IMG/VR virus record: IMGVR_UViG_3300044535_001024
Span: 1 to 40,527 of that record
DNA length: 40,527 nt
Reading direction: 5' to 3' (one strand)
Source of the DNA: a virus
In this document: positions 8,469 to 17,812 of the stretch, piece by piece
Numbering within the stretch: the first letter of the stretch is position 1
Layout of the letters: every line of letters begins with the position of its first letter
Program-made: the position numbers and the translations under genes
The notes under the pieces: model-generated
The model's input: the letters and a program-made list of their open reading frames with translations, nothing else
Told to the model about the DNA's origin: nothing
Databases searched by the model: none

Positions 8469-10130
8469 ATGAAAAACTTAGTAAACAAGATTGAAGAGTT
8501 GAAAGAAGAAGTTAAAAAAAATGAACGTGACTTTGCCCAAAAATTTTTCATTAATGAAATGAAAAAAATAGGTATTGAAAAATTACCTTACTCCTACAGT
8601 TCCCTTAAAAGATTTATTGACCCCGAAACTATGGATGTCCACTATAACAAACACTACAAAGGTTATGTGGAAAAATTAAACTTAGCATTGGATAAGAAAA
8701 AATTTGGGGATTTAGATTTAGAACAAATAGTTAAAACAATTAGTAGATTTAATAATGATGTTAGAAACAATGCCGGAGGAGCTTACAATCACGCATTATT
8801 TTGGAAAATGTTATCCCCAACCCAACAAAAACCGGGAGGATTAGTTTTAAAAAGAATTGAAAAAGATTTTGGAAGTCTTGCGGGTTTAAAGAAAAAATTT
8901 AACGCAATTGCAAAAGAAAGATTTGGTTCAGGATGGGTTTGGTTAGTTATCACCAAAAACAATTCTTTAAAGATTATGTCAACACCAAATCAAGACAATC
9001 CATTAATGAACGATGTTGAAAATGGTGGGTACCCAATTCTTGGATTAGATATATGGGAACATGCTTATTATTTAAAATACAGAAATAAACGAGACGAATA
9101 TGTTAAAAACTTTTGGGAAGTTGTTAATTGGGAGTTTGTTGAAAAACTTTATAAAATGAAAATTGAAACTCGTATTGATGAAGAAGTAGTTATGATGCAA
9201 TTAATGAATAGTACATCTCAAGATATTTTAACAGAATCAGAAATAAAATCTCAAAGTTGTTCTCACAGTGAGGAACTTAAATTTAAATCCTTATTATTTC
9301 CATCCAGTAATTTACCATACATTTTTAAGAAGTTTAAATATGACTATGTACAAGGGTGGATGGATATTCTTAAAAAAGAATACCCTCAAAATTGGAGAGA
9401 AAAAAACTCATTATTTGTTGGTCACGAGGCAGGTTTATACGATAAACAAAATGTTAGGTCTTTATTAATGAATTTAACTTCATCATATTCTGCATTTTGT
9501 GTTATCCATAAAGATATTAACCAATATTTGTCTCAAAATGGACAACCTAAAATAGAATACGGTGATGACCCACAGATAAATTTATCTGAATTAAAAAGAT
9601 TCTTTTCTGTTTTAGACGGACTTCGTTCACAAATTTTCAATAGAAATACACAATCTAATACTTTAAAACAAATAGGGGGTATCTTAAAAAGAACCGATTG
9701 TTTAGGTAAACGAAATGAAGACGCGGCAATGAAAATTATTAACCAACATTTAGGTGAAGGTGCTTGTGAAATCCAAGCCGGAGCGGGTAGTTCTTCAGAT
9801 ATGTTGTCAGGGATTGATGCCACTGTAACTATAAATAACCAATCATTAACGGGTCAAATTAAACCTTTTCAAATTATAACACAATTACCAGATGGTAGTT
9901 TTTCAATACAAGGTTCGTCAAGTCTTCAAGAATATAAGAAAGTTGATATTATCATATTTGTCAATGTTAAAAGTAAAACTGTTAAGATTTATAAAACAAA
10001 TGGTATTAAAATCAATAAAAATACATTCGTTATTCCAAATGAAAATGAAATTATGACATTAGTTGGTTCTAAAGATTTGGAATTAATTGATTGTAACAAA
10101 TATTTATCAGAAAACATAATATGGGAATAA
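8469..10130 (+). CDS. Superoxide dismutase fused to PD-(D/E)XK nuclease-like domain
   Basis: Residues about 37-230 form a complete Fe/Mn superoxide dismutase. The metal ligands are H58, H108, D194 and H198 (DIWEHAYY), with GSGWVWLV at 153-160. Q175 in STPNQDNPL and AGGAYNH suggest the manganese type. This enzyme turns superoxide into oxygen and hydrogen peroxide. Residues about 260-553 form a second domain. Its motifs E417, D450 (SGIDATV) and Q463-I-K465 (TGQIKPF) fit a PD-(D/E)XK nuclease core. The junction at 251-257 reads QDILTES, a good match to a T4-type prohead protease site. No family I know joins these two domains. It overlaps the next gene by 10 bases. The SOD call is firm; the nuclease call is tentative. 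Confidence 0.88.
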   Translation: MKNLVNKIEELKEEVKKNERDFAQKFFINEMKKIGIEKLPYSYSSLKRFIDPETMDVHYNKHYKGYVEKLNLALDKKKFGDLDLEQIVKTISRFNNDVRNNAGGAYNHALFWKMLSPTQQKPGGLVLKRIEKDFGSLAGLKKKFNAIAKERFGSGWVWLVITKNNSLKIMSTPNQDNPLMNDVENGGYPILGLDIWEHAYYLKYRNKRDEYVKNFWEVVNWEFVEKLYKMKIETRIDEEVVMMQLMNSTSQDILTESEIKSQSCSHSEELKFKSLLFPSSNLPYIFKKFKYDYVQGWMDILKKEYPQNWREKNSLFVGHEAGLYDKQNVRSLLMNLTSSYSAFCVIHKDINQYLSQNGQPKIEYGDDPQINLSELKRFFSVLDGLRSQIFNRNTQSNTLKQIGGILKRTDCLGKRNEDAAMKIINQHLGEGACEIQAGAGSSSDMLSGIDATVTINNQSLTGQIKPFQIITQLPDGSFSIQGSSSLQEYKKVDIIIFVNVKSKTVKIYKTNGIKINKNTFVIPNENEIMTLVGSKDLELIDCNKYLSENIIWE

Positions 10131-11233
10131 TTGCAGAACCACAAAGAACAAAACTATATACGAGAGTTAAACATTTACTTGGAGCTCCGTTAAGAAGTGT
10201 TGAATTAGAAGACGAAATGTTAGATTCATTACTTGAATTATCTATTGGGGACTATTCTCAATACATTCAAGATTGGTTAATAGAATCTCAATGGGCGGCA
10301 CTTCAAAATCTTAATTTAGACGAACAATCTCTGACTCGAGCGTTTATTACAAGAAGTTTAGATTATGAAACAAGATATTCTTACGCATATTCTAAAATTG
10401 TTGGGTTACAAGCTGGAGGAGATTGGGTGTTGAAAAAAGATTATTTTGAATTAGTTAGAGGACAACAATTATATGAAATACCTAAAGGAAGAGAAATTAA
10501 TGAATTACTTTGGTTTACTCCCGCAACATTAACCAATGTTCTTTTTGACCCATTCGCATTTGGTGCTATGGGTGGACCTGGACTTGGTGGAACGGGTGGA
10601 TTCGCTCAATTGGGTTATTCAGGTTCGTACACAATGATGCCGGCTTTTGATATGTTGTTAAGAATGCAAGAAACCAACATACAAAGACGTATCTTAGGAG
10701 GTGATTTAACTTATAGAATAACCGCGTTACCTGACGGCAAAAAAATGATTCATTTAATGAACACACCTGGTGGTAAATTTGACTTTGGTAGTGCAAATAT
10801 GCAGGGTGGTAAAGTTTGGTATTGGTATTACGATGTTGACGGTCCCGATAGAGACGCTTGTTTAAAGGCAAATCCTGATATTGTAAAATTACCATCTGAC
10901 GTTCCGATTGATGAAATTTCTTGGGTTGATTTAAATAATCCCGCTCAACAATGGGTAAGAAGATGGTTCATCGGATTATGTAAAGAAACTTTAGGAAGAG
11001 TTAGAGGAAAATATAGTGGTAACTTAAAAACACCTGATAGTGAACTTACTATGGATTATACAAGTTTGTTAACTGAGGGTAAAGATGAAAGAGCGAAACT
11101 ACAAGAAGAATTAATGGCACGTCTTGAAAGATTAAGACCTGAAAAAATGATGGAAAAAGAAGCATCAATCGCAGAAAATTTAAATAAGGCAATGAAGTTT
11201 AGAGCAATGCCAAGACAAATATACGTAATTTAA
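10121..11233 (+). CDS. Putative neck protein (T4 gp13-like)
   Basis: This 370-residue soluble protein starts MGIIAEPQRTKLYTRVKHL, followed by an acidic helical N-terminal region. It has a Gly-rich insert at about 150-170 (GGPGLGGTGG). It ends with a long helical stretch, LGRVRGKYSGNL, ELTMDYTSLLTEGKDERA and LEERLRP-like LMARLERLRPE. This layout resembles neck protein gp13 of marine T4-like phages, which docks on the portal after packaging. Lying next to a small structural-looking gene and near a gp14-like gene supports this. The LTEG in the conserved helix is probably not a cleavage site. Function is inferred, not shown by catalytic residues. Confidence 0.5.
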   Translation: MGIIAEPQRTKLYTRVKHLLGAPLRSVELEDEMLDSLLELSIGDYSQYIQDWLIESQWAALQNLNLDEQSLTRAFITRSLDYETRYSYAYSKIVGLQAGGDWVLKKDYFELVRGQQLYEIPKGREINELLWFTPATLTNVLFDPFAFGAMGGPGLGGTGGFAQLGYSGSYTMMPAFDMLLRMQETNIQRRILGGDLTYRITALPDGKKMIHLMNTPGGKFDFGSANMQGGKVWYWYYDVDGPDRDACLKANPDIVKLPSDVPIDEISWVDLNNPAQQWVRRWFIGLCKETLGRVRGKYSGNLKTPDSELTMDYTSLLTEGKDERAKLQEELMARLERLRPEKMMEKEASIAENLNKAMKFRAMPRQIYVI

Positions 11234-11237
11234 TTAT

Positions 11238-11573
11238 ATGGCAATAATAAGAAGTACACCTTCAGAAAGAATCGTAAACGGAAATTTAGTAGTTTCATCA
11301 GAAACTGCAATAGTATCTGATAGTCAATTTAGAACAAGGGGTGAAGGATTTGTGATTGTAAAAGAGGTGGATAACTGTAAAGTAATATTGGACCACTCAA
11401 CAACTGACCACATAACAATCAAAGCATTAACAAACGTTTTAATTTTAACAAGTACTGGTAAAATTGATGAAGAATTTGATGAAATTTTAATTAGTAGAGG
11501 TGCTTGTGTTGAATTCGTATTCAGTGGTGGTAATTGGTATATTATGAGTTCTGATGGTTTAAAACAATCATAA
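11238..11573 (+). CDS. Small beta-rich putative virion protein
   Basis: This 111-residue protein is made mostly of predicted short beta strands (GNLVVSSETAIV, GFVIVKEVDNCKVIL, HITIKALTNVLIL) and ends VEFVFSGGNWYIMSSDGLKQS. It has no signal peptide or membrane segment. The sequence of strands and the aromatic end recall trimeric beta-helix caps of head fibres or decoration proteins. It starts 4 bases after the gp13-like gene and is followed at once by a terminator, so it is the last gene of this plus-strand unit. The exact role is unknown. Confidence 0.55.
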   Translation: MAIIRSTPSERIVNGNLVVSSETAIVSDSQFRTRGEGFVIVKEVDNCKVILDHSTTDHITIKALTNVLILTSTGKIDEEFDEILISRGACVEFVFSGGNWYIMSSDGLKQS

Positions 11574-11612
11574 AAAAAAGGAATATGTTAATAACACATA
11601 TTCCTTTTTTGT
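11572..11612. terminator. Bidirectional intrinsic terminator between converging genes
   Basis: GGAATATGT (11580-11588) pairs perfectly with ACATATTCC (11596-11604) around a 7-base loop. An A8 run precedes the stem and a T6 run follows it, so it works for both strands. It separates the plus-strand neck unit from the end of the minus-strand polymerase gene. Confidence 0.9.
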
Positions 11613-11613
11613 T

Positions 11614-14325
11614 TTAATTAATATATTTTTCCCATCCTTCTTCCGCCAATTCGTACATATAGTCAGGACTTAATCCTCTTTTTTTCCAATATACCATCTC
11701 AGGTTCTGAAATTGCCAATACATCCTCAAGTTTATCTTGACCTGATTCGTCAAACGGTTTTCCGTTAATTAACTCACATTGTTCTTTAGTGAATAACCCA
11801 CGTTTTTCAGGTTCCAAAACTAATAACCCATCTCTAACCTCATCTTTAAATACGACTAATAATGGTTCAATACGTTTGTTGAATGTTGTAATCGCCCTCG
11901 CTACGTTATATTCTCCTGTTAAGTCAGGGTTATCTTCTAACTCCTTACTATCTAACATATAACAATTCAAAATTGTATTATCACCTTTCTTTTGTACGTC
12001 ACCGTGAGATGCTTTAAGTCCATTGTTCACGTAAAAAATAACATCACCTAAGTTTATGTTTAATCCGTGTTTAATTGCTAATTCCATATGAGCCATTTTA
12101 CTCATAGAACCTCCTGATTTAGTTTTTTGAGTACTTCTAATTCTATAATCTTCTAATGATAATTTAACCTTGGCTCTTTGAGCAATTTGTTTTAAAGGTA
12201 TTTTTTGGTCAAAGATTCTTTGTAAGTATTCATAATACCATTCCACAAATTCTTGTCCTTTACCTTCTAATAACATTTTAACCCCCTTGTCTAAGAATGA
12301 TTCAATATATAATGGTAATTTTTTAGATTTAATAGTGTTACCAGTTAATTTTACTTTACCCTTGGAGTCCATAACAGCATAATTCTTACGAGCCAAATTA
12401 ATACAAGACGGCCAAGTCCCATCGGTATCTAAAGCCATTTCACCTCTCATAAATAAATCGTTGAACTCTGCAACGTCAGCGTCATCACCCGTATATTCTT
12501 TACCCTCTTTAACTTTCCAATTCAAACCTTTACCCACGTAACGTCTGTTTTCCCAACCTTCAGGTTTTGAGAAGTTCACACCGTCAGTATCCATTACAAG
12601 AGGAGTATAACCACGTTTCATAAAGAACTTAATCATCATACGAAGATATTGTCTACCCGTACACGTAATTTGTTCTCCCATATACATATCACCCCAAGCA
12701 AACACCTGTGGAGCGGATAATGCACCGAACATAGAGTTAATGAAAATCTTAATCGGTAACTGTTTACGGTCATAAGATAAAGACTTCTTAGGGTCTGTTT
12801 TTTCATATTGTCCTGCCAAGTTCTTATACAAGATACGAGTATCTCGGAAGTACTTTAACATCGCTTTCATACCACCTGTAACGTCACATTCAGGAAATAC
12901 ATCGTGTACCAACTGAATAGATGGGTATAGGGAACTAAAGTCAAGTTTTAATACATTACGAGAATAACCGACTTTAAGTAATCGAGATAAACCACCTACG
13001 AAATCCGTCTTATCTTGTTTTTTAGGAATGGCTAATTTGAATTTATAAGACCAAGCTAACATCAACATTTTCCATAATGTTGCGGTACCCATAGTTGAAA
13101 CCCTTTCATATGTTGTTGGAATCATTGATGCCAATAAGAACGAACCTTGATTGAACTCATCATCTACAGTTAAGGTTTCTTCCAAGTCATCGTCAAGGTA
13201 TCTCTCAACGATATTATCTCCCGTTACTTTAAGATATTTCCCAGGAAATCTTGTATCTAAATTATCAAATGATGGATTATCCGCTTTTTTGTATTTACCG
13301 TTTTCAACATTTAACCAATACTCTTCTTTCTTAGCATACATTGGACCGATTTCTAAATGGTCAATATAAACACGGTCAGGAGCTTCGGCTTGGATGTATT
13401 GTGTAATATACTTCAAACCTGCGGATTTAATACTTGAATTAATAGCCTGAGCTCTACGAACTGAGTGAATAATGTCGATAATATTATAACCCCAAATAGA
13501 TACTTGATTAAATCTTTCAACCTCATTTGCTAGTTTTAACATACTCTCTTTTTGAGAGATTGTTTTAGTAGGATTTAAAGAACGACAAGTTTTTTTAATA
13601 TCAAGATTAAGTGCTTGACATCTTTCAAAAATCCAAAACCAGTCGAAGTTTGCTGAATTATACCCACCAATAATACTTGGTTTGATTTCATCTATAATAT
13701 TAAAAAACTCAATTAAACCTTGTCTTTCTTGTTCTTCAGTTGCACACTCAATAACTTTTTGATATCCTTTATTAGTTTTAATCCCAATCATAAAGATACG
13801 ACCGTCTTTAGGTTCTAAAGCAGTTGTCTCCAAGTCAAATACAAGTCGAGTAACATCATTATACTCCTCATATCCTTTAAATAAACGTTTTTCTCTTTGA
13901 ATTAGATATTGTTCTACGGGGGGTAGAATCATTATTAAATCTTTTGACCTTTCACCCCAAGGGTCCAATCCACCGTCTCGGAAGAATTGAATTAAGGTTC
14001 GGTAACCTTTTAAAGATTTAACCATATACTTAAGACCTTGTTCCATTCTATCATCACCTTTTGTTTCTAACTTTTCGATAACGATACCATATTTTGTCAT
14101 ATGTTCTTTTTGAGCCGCTTTTGAGTTTTGATAAAAGTTCAAACCTCTTAAGTCTCCGACCCAAGCAAATGCAATAAAACTGTCTTTTTGGATTACTTTA
14201 CCCTGACCAGGGATTTCTTTAATTTTATAAACTGAATCTGACGCATAATCAAATTCGACTGCAACAATGAATTCTTCGGGGTCATTACCTTCGAGGAATG
14301 TTTTAATTTCTTCTTGACTAATCAT
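11614..14325 (-). CDS. Family B replicative DNA polymerase (T4 gp43-like)
   Basis: This 903-residue protein matches T4 gp43 in length (898) and domain order. The 3'-5' exonuclease has motif I D164-L-E166 (VFDLETTAL) and motif II with D228 (GYNSANFDWF). The polymerase has motif A with D462 (KLDFSSLYPSI), motif B KIFINSMFGA at 526-535 and motif C D579-T-D581. Motif C reads DTDG rather than the usual DTDS, while both catalytic aspartates remain. It would replicate the phage genome with proofreading. It stands alone between the terminator on its 3' side and a sigma70-like promoter on its 5' side, with AGGA just before ATG. The later exonuclease at 30129 is a separate protein. Confidence 0.96.
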   Translation of the reverse strand: MISQEEIKTFLEGNDPEEFIVAVEFDYASDSVYKIKEIPGQGKVIQKDSFIAFAWVGDLRGLNFYQNSKAAQKEHMTKYGIVIEKLETKGDDRMEQGLKYMVKSLKGYRTLIQFFRDGGLDPWGERSKDLIMILPPVEQYLIQREKRLFKGYEEYNDVTRLVFDLETTALEPKDGRIFMIGIKTNKGYQKVIECATEEQERQGLIEFFNIIDEIKPSIIGGYNSANFDWFWIFERCQALNLDIKKTCRSLNPTKTISQKESMLKLANEVERFNQVSIWGYNIIDIIHSVRRAQAINSSIKSAGLKYITQYIQAEAPDRVYIDHLEIGPMYAKKEEYWLNVENGKYKKADNPSFDNLDTRFPGKYLKVTGDNIVERYLDDDLEETLTVDDEFNQGSFLLASMIPTTYERVSTMGTATLWKMLMLAWSYKFKLAIPKKQDKTDFVGGLSRLLKVGYSRNVLKLDFSSLYPSIQLVHDVFPECDVTGGMKAMLKYFRDTRILYKNLAGQYEKTDPKKSLSYDRKQLPIKIFINSMFGALSAPQVFAWGDMYMGEQITCTGRQYLRMMIKFFMKRGYTPLVMDTDGVNFSKPEGWENRRYVGKGLNWKVKEGKEYTGDDADVAEFNDLFMRGEMALDTDGTWPSCINLARKNYAVMDSKGKVKLTGNTIKSKKLPLYIESFLDKGVKMLLEGKGQEFVEWYYEYLQRIFDQKIPLKQIAQRAKVKLSLEDYRIRSTQKTKSGGSMSKMAHMELAIKHGLNINLGDVIFYVNNGLKASHGDVQKKGDNTILNCYMLDSKELEDNPDLTGEYNVARAITTFNKRIEPLLVVFKDEVRDGLLVLEPEKRGLFTKEQCELINGKPFDESGQDKLEDVLAISEPEMVYWKKRGLSPDYMYELAEEGWEKYIN

Positions 14326-14390
14326 TTTTCCTATATTTTACGTGTGGTTCATTAGCTGCCGAAAAATTCGACATTTACCTTACAAATATA

Positions 14391-14419
14391 AATATAGAAA
14401 TTTAAAAAACCTAAGTCAA
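14391..14419 (-). promoter_or_regulatory. Sigma70-like promoter for DNA polymerase
   Basis: On the minus strand TTGACT (14419-14414) is followed after exactly 17 bases by TATATT (14396-14391), each 5 of 6 to the sigma70 consensus. The polymerase ATG lies about 65 bases downstream. The second box extends to TATATTTG, which also fits the Bacteroidetes TAnnTTTG element, but no TTTG is correctly spaced. Confidence 0.45.
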
Positions 14420-14800
14420 TTAACAACAAGGAGTATCTGAAATAAAACTATCTTGGACAGTAATAAATAATTGTTCTCTAATCGGTACTATCAGGTCCCC
14501 TTGTGTATTTTTTAACATAAATTGACCCTCATAACGACCGACTCTATTGGTATCTTTTTTAGTAAAAGTATAATAAATATAATATTCAGTTGGAGTATTT
14601 GGGTCTATAAAAGTTTTTGACACAAATCCAGCAGCCTTGGACGTTATTTTTGGAATACCTGTTTCAACATCAACCATAGAAAAAATAATAGAAGATGATT
14701 CGATTAAATCCATAAAATTATGGTAATCACTTCTACCGTCTTTCACCACTTGCATTTTTAGTACAGGTAAAGTTGCATTTTTCTTTATAAAAAATTCCAT
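14420..14800 (-). CDS. BppU-like baseplate/fibre Ig-type domain protein
   Basis: This 126-residue protein begins MEFFIKKNATLPVLKMQVV. The layout is that of the N-terminal domain of baseplate upper protein BppU: a first strand on a 'property to be modified', then SSSIIFSMVDVETG, then YIYYTFTKKDTNRVGRYEGQ, then IREQLFITVQD. These are small beta-sandwich modules used in phage baseplates and fibres. It lies between the polymerase gene and a glycan-modification operon, and ends in CC. The role as a structural adaptor is inferred. Confidence 0.55.
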   Translation of the reverse strand: MEFFIKKNATLPVLKMQVVKDGRSDYHNFMDLIESSSIIFSMVDVETGIPKITSKAAGFVSKTFIDPNTPTEYYIYYTFTKKDTNRVGRYEGQFMLKNTQGDLIVPIREQLFITVQDSFISDTPCC

Positions 14801-14827
14801 TTAATTATTTTATAATAAATACCTCGA

Positions 14828-17173
14828 TTAAGATTCTTTTCTTAATTTTCCATCATAAAAATCAAAACGATTGTGTTCTGTTGGAGTTAACAATAGTAAT
14901 CCCGGATTAATATTTCCTTTTACAGTCTCTTGATAACAATGACTCATTAATGTTTGTTCAAAAGGACGTTCCCATTTTGTTTCTAAATAACATTTATAAT
15001 TACCTTCTCTTGTTAATACTATAGGCCAATTACACAAATAAATTTCACCTGTGGCATAAGGTAAACCTTTATGTGTTTTTATCTCCTTAAACTGTGTTTT
15101 AGGTGAATTTGGGTCTAACCCTTGAACCGGTAATTTAGGATTATTTGGCCATTGTTTCTGTCTAAAATCTTGAGGTACATTATACCAACTCCATTGGACG
15201 CTATTATCACCAAAAAATTCACTAAAATTTAATTTAAGGAAATCAAAATTTTCTTTTTGTAAAATATCTAAAGATTTTTGATACAAATTATTAACAAACC
15301 TAGGAAATCCATTTCTACACACCTCTCCAATTTTAGGGTAAAACGCCATATCATCTTCAAACCACCAATAACAATCTAAATCAGTCTCATTAAAATGTTC
15401 GGCAACAAACACTCTACCACCAACAATACCAATGTTATCTTTTTTAATGTGTTCAAAACCATACTTTTCACATAATTCAATATATTGTGGTGTTGTTGAT
15501 AAATCTGTTGAATTATCTAATAAGAATTTTCTTGGTTTTTCAATAAAATCCGCATCATAATCTAACATTGATTGTATTAACACTTCAAATTGTTTTGGTG
15601 AATTGAAAGTAATTACATAAAGACCAACTTTTGATGTGTCTATGTCCGCACTATTAATTAAAATAGATTTAGAACTTTCTGTTTTTACCTCAACATTATC
15701 ATTCTTTAAATCCTCAAAAAATTTACCCATTAAACCATTACCATCAATTTCAGAATACGTAATTAATTCAGGGTATTTATATGTCATAATTGTAAATAAA
15801 CTTTCCTCAGTACCCATTAAACCTTGGGATAAAGTGTCATTCATTAAACCATAATAAAGATTATTTATATCAGAAATAGAATCTTTCTTACCTCCAAAAA
15901 AACCAGCTCTAGCAACTTTATTAACCGATTTACCTGCTAAGTCACATAATTCATTATATTTAAATCCGTGTATTTCAGTATTTGCGTCATATGGAAAACA
16001 AACAAAATGAAAGTTTTTAACTAATTTAGGTAACTTATCTAAAACTTTATCGTGAGTAAAATAACCAGGGTGAATTGTATTGGTTAATCCAGCATCAATC
16101 CAAAACATATATTTAGAATTAAATTTATCTAAAATTTTGGCGTCGTGTAATAGATACACTTTTGACATAACCAAAGGATTGTACATTTCTAATTTAGCTT
16201 GTGTTGAATTTGTTAACCAACCAACTTGATTATACCAATCAGGATTAGTTCTTATTTTTTGTATTTTATTATAAAAATCATTGTTCTTAAACCAAGATAA
16301 ATCTCTACGAACAAATTGAGTTTTTTCACTACTTCTATTATTTAATACAAATTTTTCTAATTCTTCATCACCAAAAATTATCATATTTACATCAACTTGT
16401 AATAGTTGTTGGAATTTATCCAAATAATGTTGGAATGAACGAGACCAACCTTCTTGAAGGTTACTTCTACCAATATCCCATAATCCGGTAACTAATGTTG
16501 TTGCATTATTAGAACCACCACCACTTTTAATTTTAACTATTTTTGAATTTTTTTTGTAACCACCTACTTGAGTAACAACCTCAACTACATTATTTTCAAT
16601 ACCTTTTAATTCAAAGAAATCCTTAATAGCTGCTTCAACTCCTGGTAAATCATTTCTTTTATAATCGTGGAAAAAAATATAACCACCATCAACGACTCTG
16701 TCGTATACCTTAACCAAACTATCGTATATTGAATCGTAAAAATCTCCATCTAAAAACGCAAATGAAATTTTTTCAGGTAACCTATTTTCCGGAATATCAC
16801 AAAACCAACCTTTTGTTATTATTGGAGTTGGTAAATTATTCTCAATAAAATTACTTGTTAAAACGTCTTCACTAGTAACCAATGTTCTAGGTCTCCAACC
16901 AGTGTTTATTTCCCATTTAGACAAATCCGGCAATCCCTCAAATGAATCATATACATATAATTTTTTATTAGAATTAGTTTCAATTAAAGTTTTCATTAGG
17001 TATTTACTGGATTCACCAACATAACAACCTAATTCAACAACATCACCATCGATATTATTTTCAATAGTATCTAACAAATACTCAACTAATTTTTTAACTT
17101 GGTCTTGATTAATAATTGACGAATCCACTTGTTTATTGTGAAAATTCATTATTTCATTTAACTTATTTTTCAT
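14828..17173 (-). CDS. Trimodular methyltransferase / HtrL-YibB-like / glycosyltransferase protein
   Basis: This 781-residue protein seems to be three enzymes in one. Residues 1 to about 210 match TylF/MacroCin-type O-methyltransferases: SAM motif VVELGCYVGESS, VYDSFEGLPD, and metal-site SFAFLDGDFYDS. A GGG-rich linker (about 217-223) leads to residues about 225-480, which resemble the HtrL/YibB family (TTLVTGLWDIGRSNLQE, MFWIDAGLTNT, AGFFGGKKDSI), thought to be GT-A glycosyltransferases. Residues about 515-781 look like a third GT-A domain (GLYVITFNSPKQFEVLIQS, WWFEDDMAFY). It probably methylates and elongates a glycan. It is the last gene of the minus-strand sugar operon. Confidence 0.75.
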   Translation of the reverse strand: MKNKLNEIMNFHNKQVDSSIINQDQVKKLVEYLLDTIENNIDGDVVELGCYVGESSKYLMKTLIETNSNKKLYVYDSFEGLPDLSKWEINTGWRPRTLVTSEDVLTSNFIENNLPTPIITKGWFCDIPENRLPEKISFAFLDGDFYDSIYDSLVKVYDRVVDGGYIFFHDYKRNDLPGVEAAIKDFFELKGIENNVVEVVTQVGGYKKNSKIVKIKSGGGSNNATTLVTGLWDIGRSNLQEGWSRSFQHYLDKFQQLLQVDVNMIIFGDEELEKFVLNNRSSEKTQFVRRDLSWFKNNDFYNKIQKIRTNPDWYNQVGWLTNSTQAKLEMYNPLVMSKVYLLHDAKILDKFNSKYMFWIDAGLTNTIHPGYFTHDKVLDKLPKLVKNFHFVCFPYDANTEIHGFKYNELCDLAGKSVNKVARAGFFGGKKDSISDINNLYYGLMNDTLSQGLMGTEESLFTIMTYKYPELITYSEIDGNGLMGKFFEDLKNDNVEVKTESSKSILINSADIDTSKVGLYVITFNSPKQFEVLIQSMLDYDADFIEKPRKFLLDNSTDLSTTPQYIELCEKYGFEHIKKDNIGIVGGRVFVAEHFNETDLDCYWWFEDDMAFYPKIGEVCRNGFPRFVNNLYQKSLDILQKENFDFLKLNFSEFFGDNSVQWSWYNVPQDFRQKQWPNNPKLPVQGLDPNSPKTQFKEIKTHKGLPYATGEIYLCNWPIVLTREGNYKCYLETKWERPFEQTLMSHCYQETVKGNINPGLLLLTPTEHNRFDFYDGKLRKES

Positions 17174-17194
17174 TTTTTTCGATATATTATTGTA

Positions 17195-17812
17195 TTATTT
17201 AATGTCATTTAAAGAACATAAGTGAATAAATTCGTGAGCACCCATAACTACTTCAGTTCTCTCTAATTTTTCATTTAAATAAGTTCTTGTTGAATCACCT
17301 GACGGGTGATAATGGTAATATTTTAAGTCCATACTCGGGTTAAAAACATTCAATTTTAAATCGCACATTAATATTGACGCGAGTCTATTATCACATCCTG
17401 GACGACCCAAAGGTATTTGTTCCTCAGTGTTTAAATCAACTGAACCGTAAAATATAAAAACGTCTTGAGAATCTTTAGCCCTAAAATGTTTAATATCATT
17501 TTCGTTTAAATAATCCCATCTTGTTAATCCTAAACATAATTTTTCTTTATCTTTATAATTGGTATATAAATTGTGTAAATCATTTAAAAACTTATCATCA
17601 AAAAAATTATCGGGGTTTGCAATTATATTAATATCGTTAGGGTATTTTTTCATTTCGTTTAAAAACGAATTATATGTTGGTCTTTTAGTATTATCAATAT
17701 AATATTGATTAAAATTTAATTTTTTATTTTTTTCATAACAAAAATTAAATTCATTTTCTCTTATTATATTTTTAGTGTCATAAAACCAACCTGTAAAAAG
17801 ATTAATATTCAT
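17195..17812 (-). CDS. GT-A-like glycosyltransferase
   Basis: This 205-residue protein has a single domain. Key motifs are IIANPDNFFDD near residue 63 (an N-P/S-D element taking the place of DxD), LGLTRWDY near 93, DSQDVFIFYGSV near 114 and LGRPGCDNRLA near 134. It ends with NPS and the His-rich YYHYHPSG. I know this pattern from phage and giant-virus sugar loci. It shares its start with the stop of the next gene upstream (overlap of one base), so the two are coupled. The sugar and acceptor are unknown. Confidence 0.6.
   Translation of the reverse strand: MNINLFTGWFYDTKNIIRENEFNFCYEKNKKLNFNQYYIDNTKRPTYNSFLNEMKKYPNDINIIANPDNFFDDKFLNDLHNLYTNYKDKEKLCLGLTRWDYLNENDIKHFRAKDSQDVFIFYGSVDLNTEEQIPLGRPGCDNRLASILMCDLKLNVFNPSMDLKYYHYHPSGDSTRTYLNEKLERTEVVMGAHEFIHLCSLNDIK

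Noticed and set aside
11040-11110. LTEG in the gp13-like protein, ITEE in the dUTPase (about 30970) and ITEL at the end of the CapK-like protein (about 39605)
   Set aside because: They lack the S/T/A after Glu and sit in conserved folded parts or at the last residues, so I do not count them as processing sites.
14387-14394. Exact TATAAATA on the plus strand upstream of the polymerase
   Set aside because: It is oriented against all nearby genes; the minus-strand sigma70-like boxes explain the region better.
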